A stretch of 47,005 nucleotides of DNA. Origin: Planctomyces sp. SH-PL62 (GTDB lineage Bacteria; Planctomycetota; Planctomycetia; Planctomycetales; Planctomycetaceae). Location of the stretch: the NCBI GenBank assembly GCA_945893045.1, contig CAMDEA010000053.1, positions 1 through 47,005 on the forward strand, written 5' to 3'. Below are positions 1-7,559 of this stretch, piece after piece. The first letter of the stretch is position 1. Each line of letters begins with the position of its first letter. The position numbers and the translations under genes were made by a program. The notes below the pieces were generated by a model. The model saw only the letters and a list, made by a program, of their open reading frames with translations, did no database searches and was not told where the DNA came from.

Positions 1-369
1 ACAGATACCGTCCCCGGCCAACTTCAAGAACTTCATGGAGTTGTGCTCAAAGCTCAGCTTGCCGGCATCGCCGCGATTCACCCCGGAGCCAAGCTCAAGG
101 ACGTGGACTCGGCCGCCCGCAGGGTGATCGAAGAGGCTGGCTACGGCGAGTTCTTCGGACACGGGTTAGGGCACGGCATTGGCCTGCACATTCACGAGGA
201 ACCCCGGATGAACAGCGTCGCCGAAGGCGAGCTGCAACCCGGCAACATTGTGACCGTCGAACCGGGGATTTATTTGCCAGAATTTGGTGGAGTGCGGATC
301 GAAGACGACGTGCTCGTCACGCCGGACGGCCATGAAGTTCTGTCATCACTGCCGAAAGGCTGGAATTAA
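1..369 (+). CDS. Xaa-Pro aminopeptidase (M24 family), 3' part
   Basis: C-terminal part of a metallopeptidase of the M24 creatinase/aminopeptidase fold; the reading frame is open to the left edge of the window, so the N-terminus is missing. Visible are the HGLGHGIGLHIHEEP segment (the metal-binding His and following Glu of M24 enzymes), a TVEPGIYLPEFGGVRIEDD segment with the last metal-ligand Glu residues, and a normal C-terminal end. The family removes N-terminal residues that precede proline and is cytosolic. In many planctomycetes a pepP/pepQ-type gene precedes accB, which matches the order here. The exact subtype (aminopeptidase or prolidase) cannot be decided from the fragment. Confidence 0.9.
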   Translation, partial: TDTVPGQLQELHGVVLKAQLAGIAAIHPGAKLKDVDSAARRVIEEAGYGEFFGHGLGHGIGLHIHEEPRMNSVAEGELQPGNIVTVEPGIYLPEFGGVRIEDDVLVTPDGHEVLSSLPKGWN

Positions 370-379
370 AACCGCATTT

Positions 380-507
380 TTCAACGCAAAGACGCGAAGA
401 CGCAAAGGGGTTGCAAAGAACTCATTTGAGGTTGGAACAACAAACTAAAAACTTGTTTTCCGGTGTGTTTCTTTGTGGCTTTGCACCTTCGCGCCTTTGC
501 GTTGAAA
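380..507. repeat. Imperfect inverted repeat of the 'CGCAAAGACGCGAAG' type
   Basis: A long inverted repeat between the peptidase and accB. The left arm (about 380-408) begins TTCAACGCAAAGACGCGAAG and the right arm (about 479-506) ends CGCGCCTTTGCGTTGAA; the two pair with a few mismatches around a loop of about 70 bases. It overlaps any 5' extension of accB, which is why the later accB start is preferred. It could act as a terminator for the peptidase gene or be a dispersed palindromic element like others in this window. Confidence 0.7.
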
Positions 508-549
508 GCTCGAATTCAAATGCCAATCAAACCACGAGGCAAACCGCGT

Positions 550-1062
550 ATGGCTGACAAATCCCCATCGACGGGTTCGTTCGATCTCGACCGGGTTCGC
601 GAACTTATCGAGATGATGGAAACACACGGCGTCACCGAAGTGAACCTTCGCAAAGCCGACGAGCGCTGGGTGCTCCGGCGCGGCCCGGCCGAGGTCATCA
701 ACATGATGGCTCCCGGCGGTTATGCTCCGCCGCCGAATTACGCTCCGGCTCCGCAGGCTCATCACGCCCCCGCGCCGCAGGCGGCGGCTCCGAGTGCTCC
801 GGCGGCAGCCCCGGCTGCGGTGGACGGCCCGGTGATCAAAAGCCCGACGGTCGGCACGTTCTATGGTGCTCCGTCGCCGGGCGAGCCGGCGTTCGTGAAA
901 GTCGGCTCGACGGTGAAGGCCGACACGGTCGTCTGCATCATCGAGGCGATGAAAGTCTTCAACCAAATCCCCGCCGAGATCTCCGGCACGATCACCGAAG
1001 TCCTGGTCAACAACGGCGACGCCGTCGAATACGGACAGCCGCTGTTCCGAGTGAAGCCGTAG
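550..1062 (+). CDS. accB: Biotin carboxyl carrier protein of acetyl-CoA carboxylase
   Basis: BCCP, the biotin-bearing subunit that moves carboxyl groups from biotin carboxylase to the carboxyltransferase in fatty-acid synthesis. The 170-residue protein starts MADKSPS; this start is chosen because upstream in-frame codons run into an inverted repeat (ATG at 520 is an alternative). An N-terminal helical region is followed by a Pro/Ala-rich hinge (about residues 50-95) and a C-terminal biotinyl domain. The biotinylation motif [12 protein letters not shown] has the target lysine in AMK, and the C-terminus [12 protein letters not shown] is typical. accC lies downstream, but two unrelated genes separate the pair. 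Confidence 0.95.
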   Translation: MADKSPSTGSFDLDRVRELIEMMETHGVTEVNLRKADERWVLRRGPAEVINMMAPGGYAPPPNYAPAPQAHHAPAPQAAAPSAPAAAPAAVDGPVIKSPTVGTFYGAPSPGEPAFVKVGSTVKADTVVCIIEAMKVFNQIPAEISGTITEVLVNNGDAVEYGQPLFRVKP

Positions 1063-1107
1063 TTGCTGAGAGCACGCCAAGTCTGGATGCCAGCGTGGAG
1101 TCAAGAA

Positions 1108-1614
1108 ATGCGAATCCAATTAGAACACTTCTACCACGGTGCAGCACTGACTCAGATCGTGGAAGATCCGCGAGTCACGTCAATCCGGTCGCTGACCTAC
1201 GGCCGAAACATCTCAAAGAGCGCCTATCGGATCAACGGAAATATTGCTGTCTATGTGAAGTATTCAGGCAAACCAAACAAATCTCATCGGGAGTACGTCT
1301 TTCAATTTTCTCGCAGCCAGCGTACTGAGATGGAGGCGATTTCGAAACACATTCAAAAGTTCTTCGTTGCACTGGTCTGCGTAAAAGGATGTGAGATTTG
1401 CTGCGTCGAATACAGTGAAATCCTGAAAATGTTCAACGCCAGGCGTAAGTCAAAGGGTGCAGTAGAAGCTCAAATCGCGATTCTTGTGACATTGCCAAAA
1501 GGCAACCAATTTCGTGTTTATGTAAACGCCCCTCAGACGAAAAACATGCTGCTCGGCGAGGAATTGTTAGTCCCGCGAAACGCATTTCCGGAACTGATCT
1601 TTTCAAAAGAATAG
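1108..1614 (+). CDS. Hypothetical protein between accB and accC
   Basis: A 168-residue protein that I do not recognise as a named family. ATG 1108 is chosen because GGAG lies seven bases upstream; in-frame alternatives are ATG 1087 and TTG 1063, which directly follows the accB stop. The protein begins MRIQLEHFYHGAALTQIVED, is rich in basic and aromatic residues, has a cysteine cluster (CVKGCEICC) in the middle, and has no signal peptide or membrane segment. Its base composition is more AT-rich than accB and accC, suggesting later insertion. The DUF4058 gene follows after a 36-base gap. Function unknown; a nucleic-acid or nuclease-related role is only a guess. Confidence 0.7.
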   Translation: MRIQLEHFYHGAALTQIVEDPRVTSIRSLTYGRNISKSAYRINGNIAVYVKYSGKPNKSHREYVFQFSRSQRTEMEAISKHIQKFFVALVCVKGCEICCVEYSEILKMFNARRKSKGAVEAQIAILVTLPKGNQFRVYVNAPQTKNMLLGEELLVPRNAFPELIFSKE

Positions 1615-1650
1615 TCGGCGAGTTTCTGCGACTGTTTTGGAGGTCCAATA

Positions 1651-2430
1651 ATGCCAAATCCATTTCCTGGCGTGGACCCGTATTTGGAAGGTCCGGAGTG
1701 GCCGTCGGTGCATGATGCGTTGGTCATTCAAATCGCGTTTCACCTGGGACCGAAGCTGCGTCCCAAGTACGTCGCGATGCCGAGTTCGCGAATTGTTTTG
1801 GCGACGCCCGATCCGATTGAAACTCCGCAGGTTCAACTCCGAATTCCTGACGTGAGCGTGCGAGCAACCGGAATCGAAGGGACGCCAGAGTCGGGCGGAA
1901 CTCTCGTTGCACCGCTGACGGTCATGGGACTGATGCCGACCGAGATGCCGCACAAGTTCGTCGAAATCCATGAAGCGGCTACCAAGAAACTGGTAACGAC
2001 AATCGAAATTTTGTCTCCGACCAACAAACGCGGCGACGGCTTGACTGAGTTTCACGAGAAGCGAAACCAGTTGTTGTCGGAACCAGCGCATTATCTGGAA
2101 ATCGACTTGTTGCGGACGGGTGAACGATTTCCGGTCACAGGCGTGTTGCCTTCGGTGCCGTACTTCGTTTTCCTGAGCCGAGCGAATCGACGACCACTCA
2201 TCGAAACGTGGCCCATCGCCCTCGATCAGTCATTGCCCTCGATTCCAATTCCGTTGCTCAAGGGCGATCCCGATGTGGCGCTCGATTTGCAGCTTGCTTG
2301 GAATGCGATCTACGAGTCCTTGTCATTTGACATTGCCACCAGTCATGCCGGGCCTCCGACAGTGCGTCTTTCGGCGGAGCAACAAGCGTGGGCGGACGAG
2401 TGTCTACGCAAGGCCGGACTGCGAACCTAA
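1651..2430 (+). CDS. DUF4058 family protein
   Basis: A 259-residue protein with the DUF4058 signature: N-terminal MPNPFPGVDPYLEGPEWPSVHD, a central FVEIHEA...TTIEILSPTNKR segment and the later HYLEIDLLRTGERFPV segment. An SD (GGAGG) lies before ATG 1651. DUF4058 proteins are common in planctomycetes and cyanobacteria and have no established function; the acidic and lysine positions in EILSPTNKR and EIDLLR look like an active-site or ligand pocket. No signal peptide or membrane segment. With the preceding unknown gene it interrupts the usual accB-accC pair; 33 bases separate it from accC, so it is probably cotranscribed. Confidence 0.88.
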   Translation: MPNPFPGVDPYLEGPEWPSVHDALVIQIAFHLGPKLRPKYVAMPSSRIVLATPDPIETPQVQLRIPDVSVRATGIEGTPESGGTLVAPLTVMGLMPTEMPHKFVEIHEAATKKLVTTIEILSPTNKRGDGLTEFHEKRNQLLSEPAHYLEIDLLRTGERFPVTGVLPSVPYFVFLSRANRRPLIETWPIALDQSLPSIPIPLLKGDPDVALDLQLAWNAIYESLSFDIATSHAGPPTVRLSAEQQAWADECLRKAGLRT

Positions 2431-2463
2431 TTCAATCTCACCATCAACCATCGAGTGACCTGA

Positions 2464-3810
2464 ATGTTTCAACGCATCCTGATCGCCAATCGAGGCGAGA
2501 TCGCCTTACGAGTCATCCGCGCGTGCAAGGAACTCGGCATCGAGACCGTGGCCGTGTTTTCCGAGGGGGATCGCGGGGCGCATTACCTGTCGCTGGCGGA
2601 TGACGCGTTCTGCATCGGGCCGGCGGCGGCGTCCGAGAGTTATCTGCAAATCAAGCGGATCATCAGCGCGTGCGAGGTCAGCGGCGCGCAGGCGATTCAT
2701 CCGGGCTACGGGTTTCTCTCCGAGAACGCGCACTTCGCCGAGGTCTGCAAGGAGTGCCGGATCACGTTCATCGGCCCCAGCCACGAGGCGATGAGTCGGC
2801 TCGGCGACAAAGTCACGGCTCGCTCGGCCGCGATGGAGGCCAAAGTCCCGACCGTCCCCGGCACCGAGGGACTCGTCACCGACGACAAGGCCGCGCTCAA
2901 GACCGCCAAGCAGATCGGCTATCCGATTCTCATCAAGGCCACGGCCGGCGGCGGCGGCAAGGGAATGCGAGTCGCTCGCGATGAATCGGAACTCGTCAGC
3001 GGCCTGAAGCAGGCGGCTCAAGAAGCCGAGAAGGCGTTCAAGAACGCTGGCGTGTACATGGAGAAGTACGTCGAGAACCCGCGGCACGTCGAAGTGCAGT
3101 TCATCGCCGACACGCACGGCAACGTCGTCCACCTGTGGGAACGCGACTGCTCGATGCAACGCAAACACCAAAAGCTGATCGAGGAATCTCCCAGCCCGAA
3201 CCTGCCGCAAGCCGTCCGCGAAAAGATGTGCGAGGCCGCCGTGCGACTCGCCAAAGCCGCCCACTACACGAACGCCGGCACTTGCGAGTTCATCGTCGAT
3301 AAGGACAACAATTTCTACTTCATCGAAGTCAACGCCCGCATCCAGGTCGAGCACCCCGTCACCGAACTGGTCACCGACACCGACCTGATCCAAGCTCAAA
3401 TCCGAGTCGCCGCTGGCGAAGAGTTGCCGTGGAAGCAGAAAGACATCGAGTGCCGCGGCCACGCGATGGAGATCCGCATCAACGCCGAAGACCCCGACAA
3501 CGACTTCCGAGGCTGCCCCGGCACGATCACGAAGCTGCGTCTTCCCGGCGGCCCCGGAGTGCGCATCGACTCGCACGTCTACGAAGGCTACCGCATCCCG
3601 CCATACTACGACTCGATGATCGGCAAGCTGATCGTCCACCGCCCGACTCGCGCCGCCGCCATCGCCACGATGCTGCGAGCACTCGACGAATTCGTCATCG
3701 AAGGGGTGAAGACCACGATCCCGCTCGCCAAGCGCATGCTCCGCGATGCGAACTTCGTGGCCGGCAACGTCCACACGAAGTACGTCGAGCAGACTCTGCT
3801 CGCGAAGTAG
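2464..3810 (+). CDS. accC: Biotin carboxylase subunit of acetyl-CoA carboxylase
   Basis: ATP-dependent carboxylation of the biotin on AccB, the first half-reaction of acetyl-CoA carboxylase. The 448-residue length is normal. The N-terminal domain begins [20 protein letters not shown]. The ATP-grasp region carries the glycine-rich loop [12 protein letters not shown] at about residue 163. The catalytic region [14 protein letters not shown] holds the conserved Glu, Asn and Arg residues, and the C-terminal part contains [14 protein letters not shown]. The stop codon lies inside the left arm of a perfect 24-bp inverted repeat (3807-3869). accB is upstream but separated by two unrelated genes. Confidence 0.97.
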   Translation: MFQRILIANRGEIALRVIRACKELGIETVAVFSEGDRGAHYLSLADDAFCIGPAAASESYLQIKRIISACEVSGAQAIHPGYGFLSENAHFAEVCKECRITFIGPSHEAMSRLGDKVTARSAAMEAKVPTVPGTEGLVTDDKAALKTAKQIGYPILIKATAGGGGKGMRVARDESELVSGLKQAAQEAEKAFKNAGVYMEKYVENPRHVEVQFIADTHGNVVHLWERDCSMQRKHQKLIEESPSPNLPQAVREKMCEAAVRLAKAAHYTNAGTCEFIVDKDNNFYFIEVNARIQVEHPVTELVTDTDLIQAQIRVAAGEELPWKQKDIECRGHAMEIRINAEDPDNDFRGCPGTITKLRLPGGPGVRIDSHVYEGYRIPPYYDSMIGKLIVHRPTRAAAIATMLRALDEFVIEGVKTTIPLAKRMLRDANFVAGNVHTKYVEQTLLAK

Positions 3811-3869
3811 CCTGACTCTCCGAGTCGGGCCTTTTCTTGCAAGATGCCCGACTCGGAGAGTCAGGCTAC
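3807..3869. repeat. Perfect 24-bp inverted repeat after accC (terminator-like)
   Basis: The left arm 3807-3830 and right arm 3846-3869 are perfect reverse complements (core CCTGACTCTCCGAGTCGGGC) around a 15-base loop. The accC stop codon is part of the left arm. A strong hairpin will form in RNA, so it may end accC transcription, but there is no U-tract after the right arm. It belongs with the many palindromic elements in this window. Confidence 0.85.
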
Positions 3870-3906
3870 GGACTTCTCGGATCGCCTCTGACATCGGGAG
3901 AGAGCT

Positions 3907-5892
3907 ATGCCTCGATTCTTTCGTCTCTGGTTGGTGGTGCTCGTGGTCGGCACTGCGTGGCCGACGACCGGAATAGGACAGTCGCCGCAGCCTTTGCCGG
4001 AAGCGCAGCGTCAGGCGTTTGAGAAATCCGCAGCCGAGTTGAATACGGAACTCGAAAGGCGGCTGGATCGGCAATCAACCACATGGGCCGACGCGGCGAT
4101 CTTCGCGAAGGGGTTGTCGTGGGCGTTGCGGTACGACCGCGAGTTCACGCCGGCGGATGTCGCCCTCTTGGAGAAAGCGATTCGGCGCGTCTATGAACGT
4201 CATGTTGCCGTCGTCAAAGAAACGTCGCCCTGGTCCGATCGTCGGGGCAAGATCGCGCTGGGTTATGTGTCGAAACTCGATGGTTCGGTGCAGCCGTATG
4301 GCCTCATCGTTCCGAAGCAGTATGACCCGAAGACTCCGATTCGCTTGGATGTCGTCTTGCACGGCAGCACTCGGCCCGTCGGGATGAGCGAGTTGCGGTT
4401 CATGACTAGGTTTGATGAAGGGGACGGTGAGAATCCTTCGCCGCCGGACCAGCCCTTCATCGAACTGCATCCGCTCGGCCGAGTTGAAAACTGTTATCGC
4501 TGGGCGGGAGAGACCGATGTCTTCGAGGGGATTGCCGACGTCTGCCGACGATTCAACATCGACAAAGATCGGATGGTACTGCGCGGCATGTCGATGGGGG
4601 CTTCGGGGACGTGGCATCTGGGACTGAAACATCCCGACCGTTTCGCCGCGCTCGGTCCGTACTGCGGCTATGTGGACACGCATCGGTTTTCGGAGACACC
4701 ACTGCCCAACTTCGTCAAAATCGGGTCGCTGCCGGAGCATCAAGAACTCGGCCTGCACATGCTCGATTCGGTGGACTACGCGGCGAACGCGGGAGTCGTG
4801 CCGGCCATCGCCTGCATGGGAGAGAAGGACATCTTCTTTCAAGCTCACGTCATCATGGGCGAGGCGATGCAGCGCGAAGGGCTGACGATGACGAACCTGA
4901 TTTCGCCCGGCACCGGGCACGTCATCGACCCGGTCACGCACGCCGAACAGATGCGGCGCATTGCCGAACATGTCTCCGCCGCTCCGCGCCGCCCGCGCGA
5001 GTTGCGGTTCGTCACCTGGACGCTCAAGTACAACCGCTGCCATTGGCTGGAGGTGCTGCAACTGGATCGGCATTACGCCCGCGCCGAGTTATCGGCCAAG
5101 CTGGTCGAGGGAGGCGTGATTGTCGAAGAGCCACGAAATATCACGCGGTTTGCGATCAACGTCGCTGGTCTTACGGAGCGTCCGCGTCGATTGCGGATCG
5201 GATCGGAAGAGTATGTCGTTCCCGACAAGGGGGACCGCATCGAGTCGGTGCGTGTCGCCGGTCGGTGGAGAATCATCAACAACAACGATCAAGCCGTGAT
5301 CACCGCCAAGCGGCCTGGCTTACAAGGTCCGATCGACGACGCCTTCACCACGCCGTTCCTCTGCGTGCGCGGAACTGGGAAACCTTGGAACGCTGCTGTG
5401 CAAGGTTACGCCGATGCGAGCCTGAGACGTTTCACGGACGAGTGGCACCACTACTTCCGTGGCGAACTTCCTGTCAAAGACGATGTCGCGGTGACGGACG
5501 AGGACGTGCGGACTCGCAACCTGATTCTGTTTGGCGATCCCGGCAGCAATTCCTGGATCGCCCAAGTGATGCCGAACCTCCCGCTGATTTGGTCGAAAGA
5601 CACGCTGAAATTCGGCGGCCAAGTGTACGCGGCGGCCGAGCATCTCCCAGCCTTAATCGCGCCGAATCCGTTGCCGGAAGCGCGCGACAGATACATCGTG
5701 CTCAACAGCGGTCACACGTTTCGCGAGGCGGAGTTGGCGAAGGTCAACTATCTGTTGTTTCCCCGCTGGGGCGATTGGGCGGTGTTGCAAGTCGATCCGT
5801 CGCGGCCGGCGTCCGAGCCGTTGCAAGAAAAAGTTCTCCGTGCCGGGTACTTTGACGAGCAATGGCGATTCCCCGTCCGCGCGACTCCGTGA
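3907..5892 (+). CDS. Secreted alpha/beta hydrolase (esterase / prolyl-oligopeptidase type)
   Basis: A 661-residue exported protein. Residues 1 to about 25 form a signal peptide (MPRFF then a hydrophobic stretch). A central alpha/beta-hydrolase domain has a nucleophile elbow GMSMGASGTWH at about residue 225, in the style of esterases and S9 peptidases, and a GTGHVIDP segment that probably carries the catalytic His. The C-terminal 250 residues form an extra beta-rich region that I cannot name. ATG 3907 follows a purine-rich GGGAGAGAG. The substrate is unknown; polysaccharide esters or peptides are plausible because other secreted degradative enzymes follow. It ends just before an inverted repeat. 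Confidence 0.8.
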   Translation: MPRFFRLWLVVLVVGTAWPTTGIGQSPQPLPEAQRQAFEKSAAELNTELERRLDRQSTTWADAAIFAKGLSWALRYDREFTPADVALLEKAIRRVYERHVAVVKETSPWSDRRGKIALGYVSKLDGSVQPYGLIVPKQYDPKTPIRLDVVLHGSTRPVGMSELRFMTRFDEGDGENPSPPDQPFIELHPLGRVENCYRWAGETDVFEGIADVCRRFNIDKDRMVLRGMSMGASGTWHLGLKHPDRFAALGPYCGYVDTHRFSETPLPNFVKIGSLPEHQELGLHMLDSVDYAANAGVVPAIACMGEKDIFFQAHVIMGEAMQREGLTMTNLISPGTGHVIDPVTHAEQMRRIAEHVSAAPRRPRELRFVTWTLKYNRCHWLEVLQLDRHYARAELSAKLVEGGVIVEEPRNITRFAINVAGLTERPRRLRIGSEEYVVPDKGDRIESVRVAGRWRIINNNDQAVITAKRPGLQGPIDDAFTTPFLCVRGTGKPWNAAVQGYADASLRRFTDEWHHYFRGELPVKDDVAVTDEDVRTRNLILFGDPGSNSWIAQVMPNLPLIWSKDTLKFGGQVYAAAEHLPALIAPNPLPEARDRYIVLNSGHTFREAELAKVNYLLFPRWGDWAVLQVDPSRPASEPLQEKVLRAGYFDEQWRFPVRATP

Positions 5893-5894
5893 AA

Positions 5895-5945
5895 TCCGCG
5901 TCATCCGTGTTCTTTGCCGCCACCTGAGAACACGGATGACGCGGA
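5895..5945. repeat. Perfect 19-bp inverted repeat (terminator-like)
   Basis: The arms 5895-5913 and 5927-5945 (TCCGCGTCATCCGTGTTCT and its complement) surround a 13-base loop, starting three bases after the stop of the preceding hydrolase. It has no U-tract. A partial third copy (CACGGATGA) follows at about 5950. Position suggests a terminator role; sequence style matches the dispersed palindromes elsewhere. Confidence 0.8.
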
Positions 5946-5999
5946 GGGCACGGATGATCGTCAACCAACTTCAATGACCGCCAGCTTGGAGATCTTCAG

Positions 6000-7214
6000 A
6001 TGCAAAACTTACGGGGCAGCGTCTCTCGTCGTCAACTGCTGGGGGCATTTGGTGCCACTGGTGGATTGGCTCTGCTCAATCACGCGGTCGCACAGGAGAA
6101 CAACCCTGCTGCCCATGTGGCCGATTCGGCATCGACCATTCGGATCACCGGAATGAAGACGCATCGCGTCCAGAGCAAGGTCTATCTCGAAATGATGACC
6201 AGCGCAAAAATCACTGGCTGGGGCGAGGTCAGCGCGCTCGTGCCGACGGCGGCGGAAGAACTCTGCAAGTCGCTGTTTGAGTTGCTCGATGGTGAGAACC
6301 CGACGCGCATCGAGCATCTGTGGCAGAAGCTGTATCGTGCTCATCGAGACATTCGCGGCGGGCCGTTCATGAGTCACACGCTGGCCGGGATCGACATGGC
6401 GTTGTGGGACATCACCGGCAAACTGTGGGGCGTGCCGGTCTATCGGCTGTTGGGCGGGCCGTGCCGAGACAAGATTCGTGTCTATCCGACCTCGAAAGCG
6501 CACAAGGTTCCGCCGCACGGCATCTACGATCATTCAGGGAAGCCCAACGAAATCGAACGGATGGTCAACGCGATCAAGCAGACTCGCGAACGAGTCGGCC
6601 CCGACGGCACCGTAATGTTCGACGCTCACTGTGCTGTGCCGCCGGCCACGTTGATCCAGCTTGCGGCGGCGGTCAAACCTTATGAAGTGCTGTTCTTTGA
6701 AGAGGTCGCTGTTCCTGGCAACATCGAAGTCTTCAAGCGGCTGAAGGAACAGATCGCGATCCCGATGGCGACCGGCGAACGCGACCACACGATCTGGGAA
6801 TTCATCCCGTACCTGCACGAGCGGTGCATCGACATCCTGCAACCGGACGTCGCGCACTGCGGCGGCATCACCCAGATGCGCAAGATCGCGATCCTCGCCG
6901 AGGCGTATCACGTCCCGCTCGCCCCGCACTGCACGACGTCGCCGCTGGGTGCTACGGCCAGCCTCAGCGTCGGCGCGTCGATCCCGTTCCTGTTGATCCA
7001 CGAGACTGCTCCCGGCGCGTTGCAATGGGGCGAGCAATTCATGAATCGTCCATGGACCGTGGATGACAAGACTGGCTACGCCACGCTGCCCGAAGGGCCT
7101 GGCCTCGGCGTGACCATCGACGTTGAGAAGATGACCAAGATTGCCGCCGATCCGAACTACAAATGGAAGTTCCCACGGGTCACGCTGCCGGATGGTTCGG
7201 TTGCCGATTATTGA
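6000..7214 (+). CDS. Tat-exported mandelate racemase/muconate lactonizing enzyme (enolase superfamily)
   Basis: A 404-residue enolase-superfamily enzyme of the MR/MLE branch, most like sugar-acid dehydratases such as galactonate dehydratase. The N-terminus has a twin-arginine signal (SRRQLLGAFGATGGLAL, then AVAQ), so it is exported folded. The capping domain contains LAGIDMALWDITGK. The barrel shows metal-ligand positions in MFDAHC, FFEEVAVP and MATGERD, and the catalytic His in LAPHCTTSPLG. Such enzymes abstract a proton alpha to a carboxylate and use Mg2+. An export signal on this family is common in planctomycetes but unusual elsewhere. ATG 6000 follows GGAGATC. The substrate cannot be read from the sequence. 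Confidence 0.9.
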   Translation: MQNLRGSVSRRQLLGAFGATGGLALLNHAVAQENNPAAHVADSASTIRITGMKTHRVQSKVYLEMMTSAKITGWGEVSALVPTAAEELCKSLFELLDGENPTRIEHLWQKLYRAHRDIRGGPFMSHTLAGIDMALWDITGKLWGVPVYRLLGGPCRDKIRVYPTSKAHKVPPHGIYDHSGKPNEIERMVNAIKQTRERVGPDGTVMFDAHCAVPPATLIQLAAAVKPYEVLFFEEVAVPGNIEVFKRLKEQIAIPMATGERDHTIWEFIPYLHERCIDILQPDVAHCGGITQMRKIAILAEAYHVPLAPHCTTSPLGATASLSVGASIPFLLIHETAPGALQWGEQFMNRPWTVDDKTGYATLPEGPGLGVTIDVEKMTKIAADPNYKWKFPRVTLPDGSVADY

Positions 7215-7238
7215 TCGCAGCTTGCCGACACGAATAGA

Positions 7239-7530
7239 CCCAATCCGGCTTGCCCGGATGGTGAATCTGATGGCGGGCTAATCGGGATCGCCCTCCACCC
7301 ACCTCCCAGTTTTCCCGCAGTTCGCCGCCGGAGGCGGCGAACCGCGGGAAAACTGGGGGAGTGGTCTGTGATTCTCGCGACTAGCTCTCCTTCGTTTTCA
7401 CCATCCGGGCAAGCCGGATGGGGCCAATTCAAAAACAGCGCAACTTCAGAAAGCGTCAGCGAGGACGCACGCTTCAAACGGCGGATACTTCGTGATTGAA
7501 GATCGGTGGAGCGTGCGCCCTCACTGACGC
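7239..7530. repeat. Composite nested palindromic element
   Basis: The 345-base gap between two plus-strand genes holds several nested inverted repeats. The outer arms are 7239-7263 and about 7399-7424 (core ATCCGGCTTGCCCGGATGG, itself palindromic as CATC-type ends around a short stem). Inside lie CTCCCAGTTTTCCCGC (7303-7318) with its complement at 7344-7360, and in the centre TTCGCCGCC/GGCGGCGAA. A separate imperfect pair (about 7453-7474 and 7511-7531, core GCGTCAG...GCACGCT) follows and ends just before the next gene's ribosome-binding site. No open reading frame is convincing here. Confidence 0.75.
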
Positions 7531-7559
7531 TTCGGGTAAGTTTGCAGAGGGAGCCTTTG

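Noticed and set aside
2506..4074. A 522-codon minus-strand frame opposite accC
   Set aside because: It is a shadow of accC in GC-rich DNA: accC has every family motif, and the opposite frame has an Arg/Asp/Val/Leu-biased composition without a domain.
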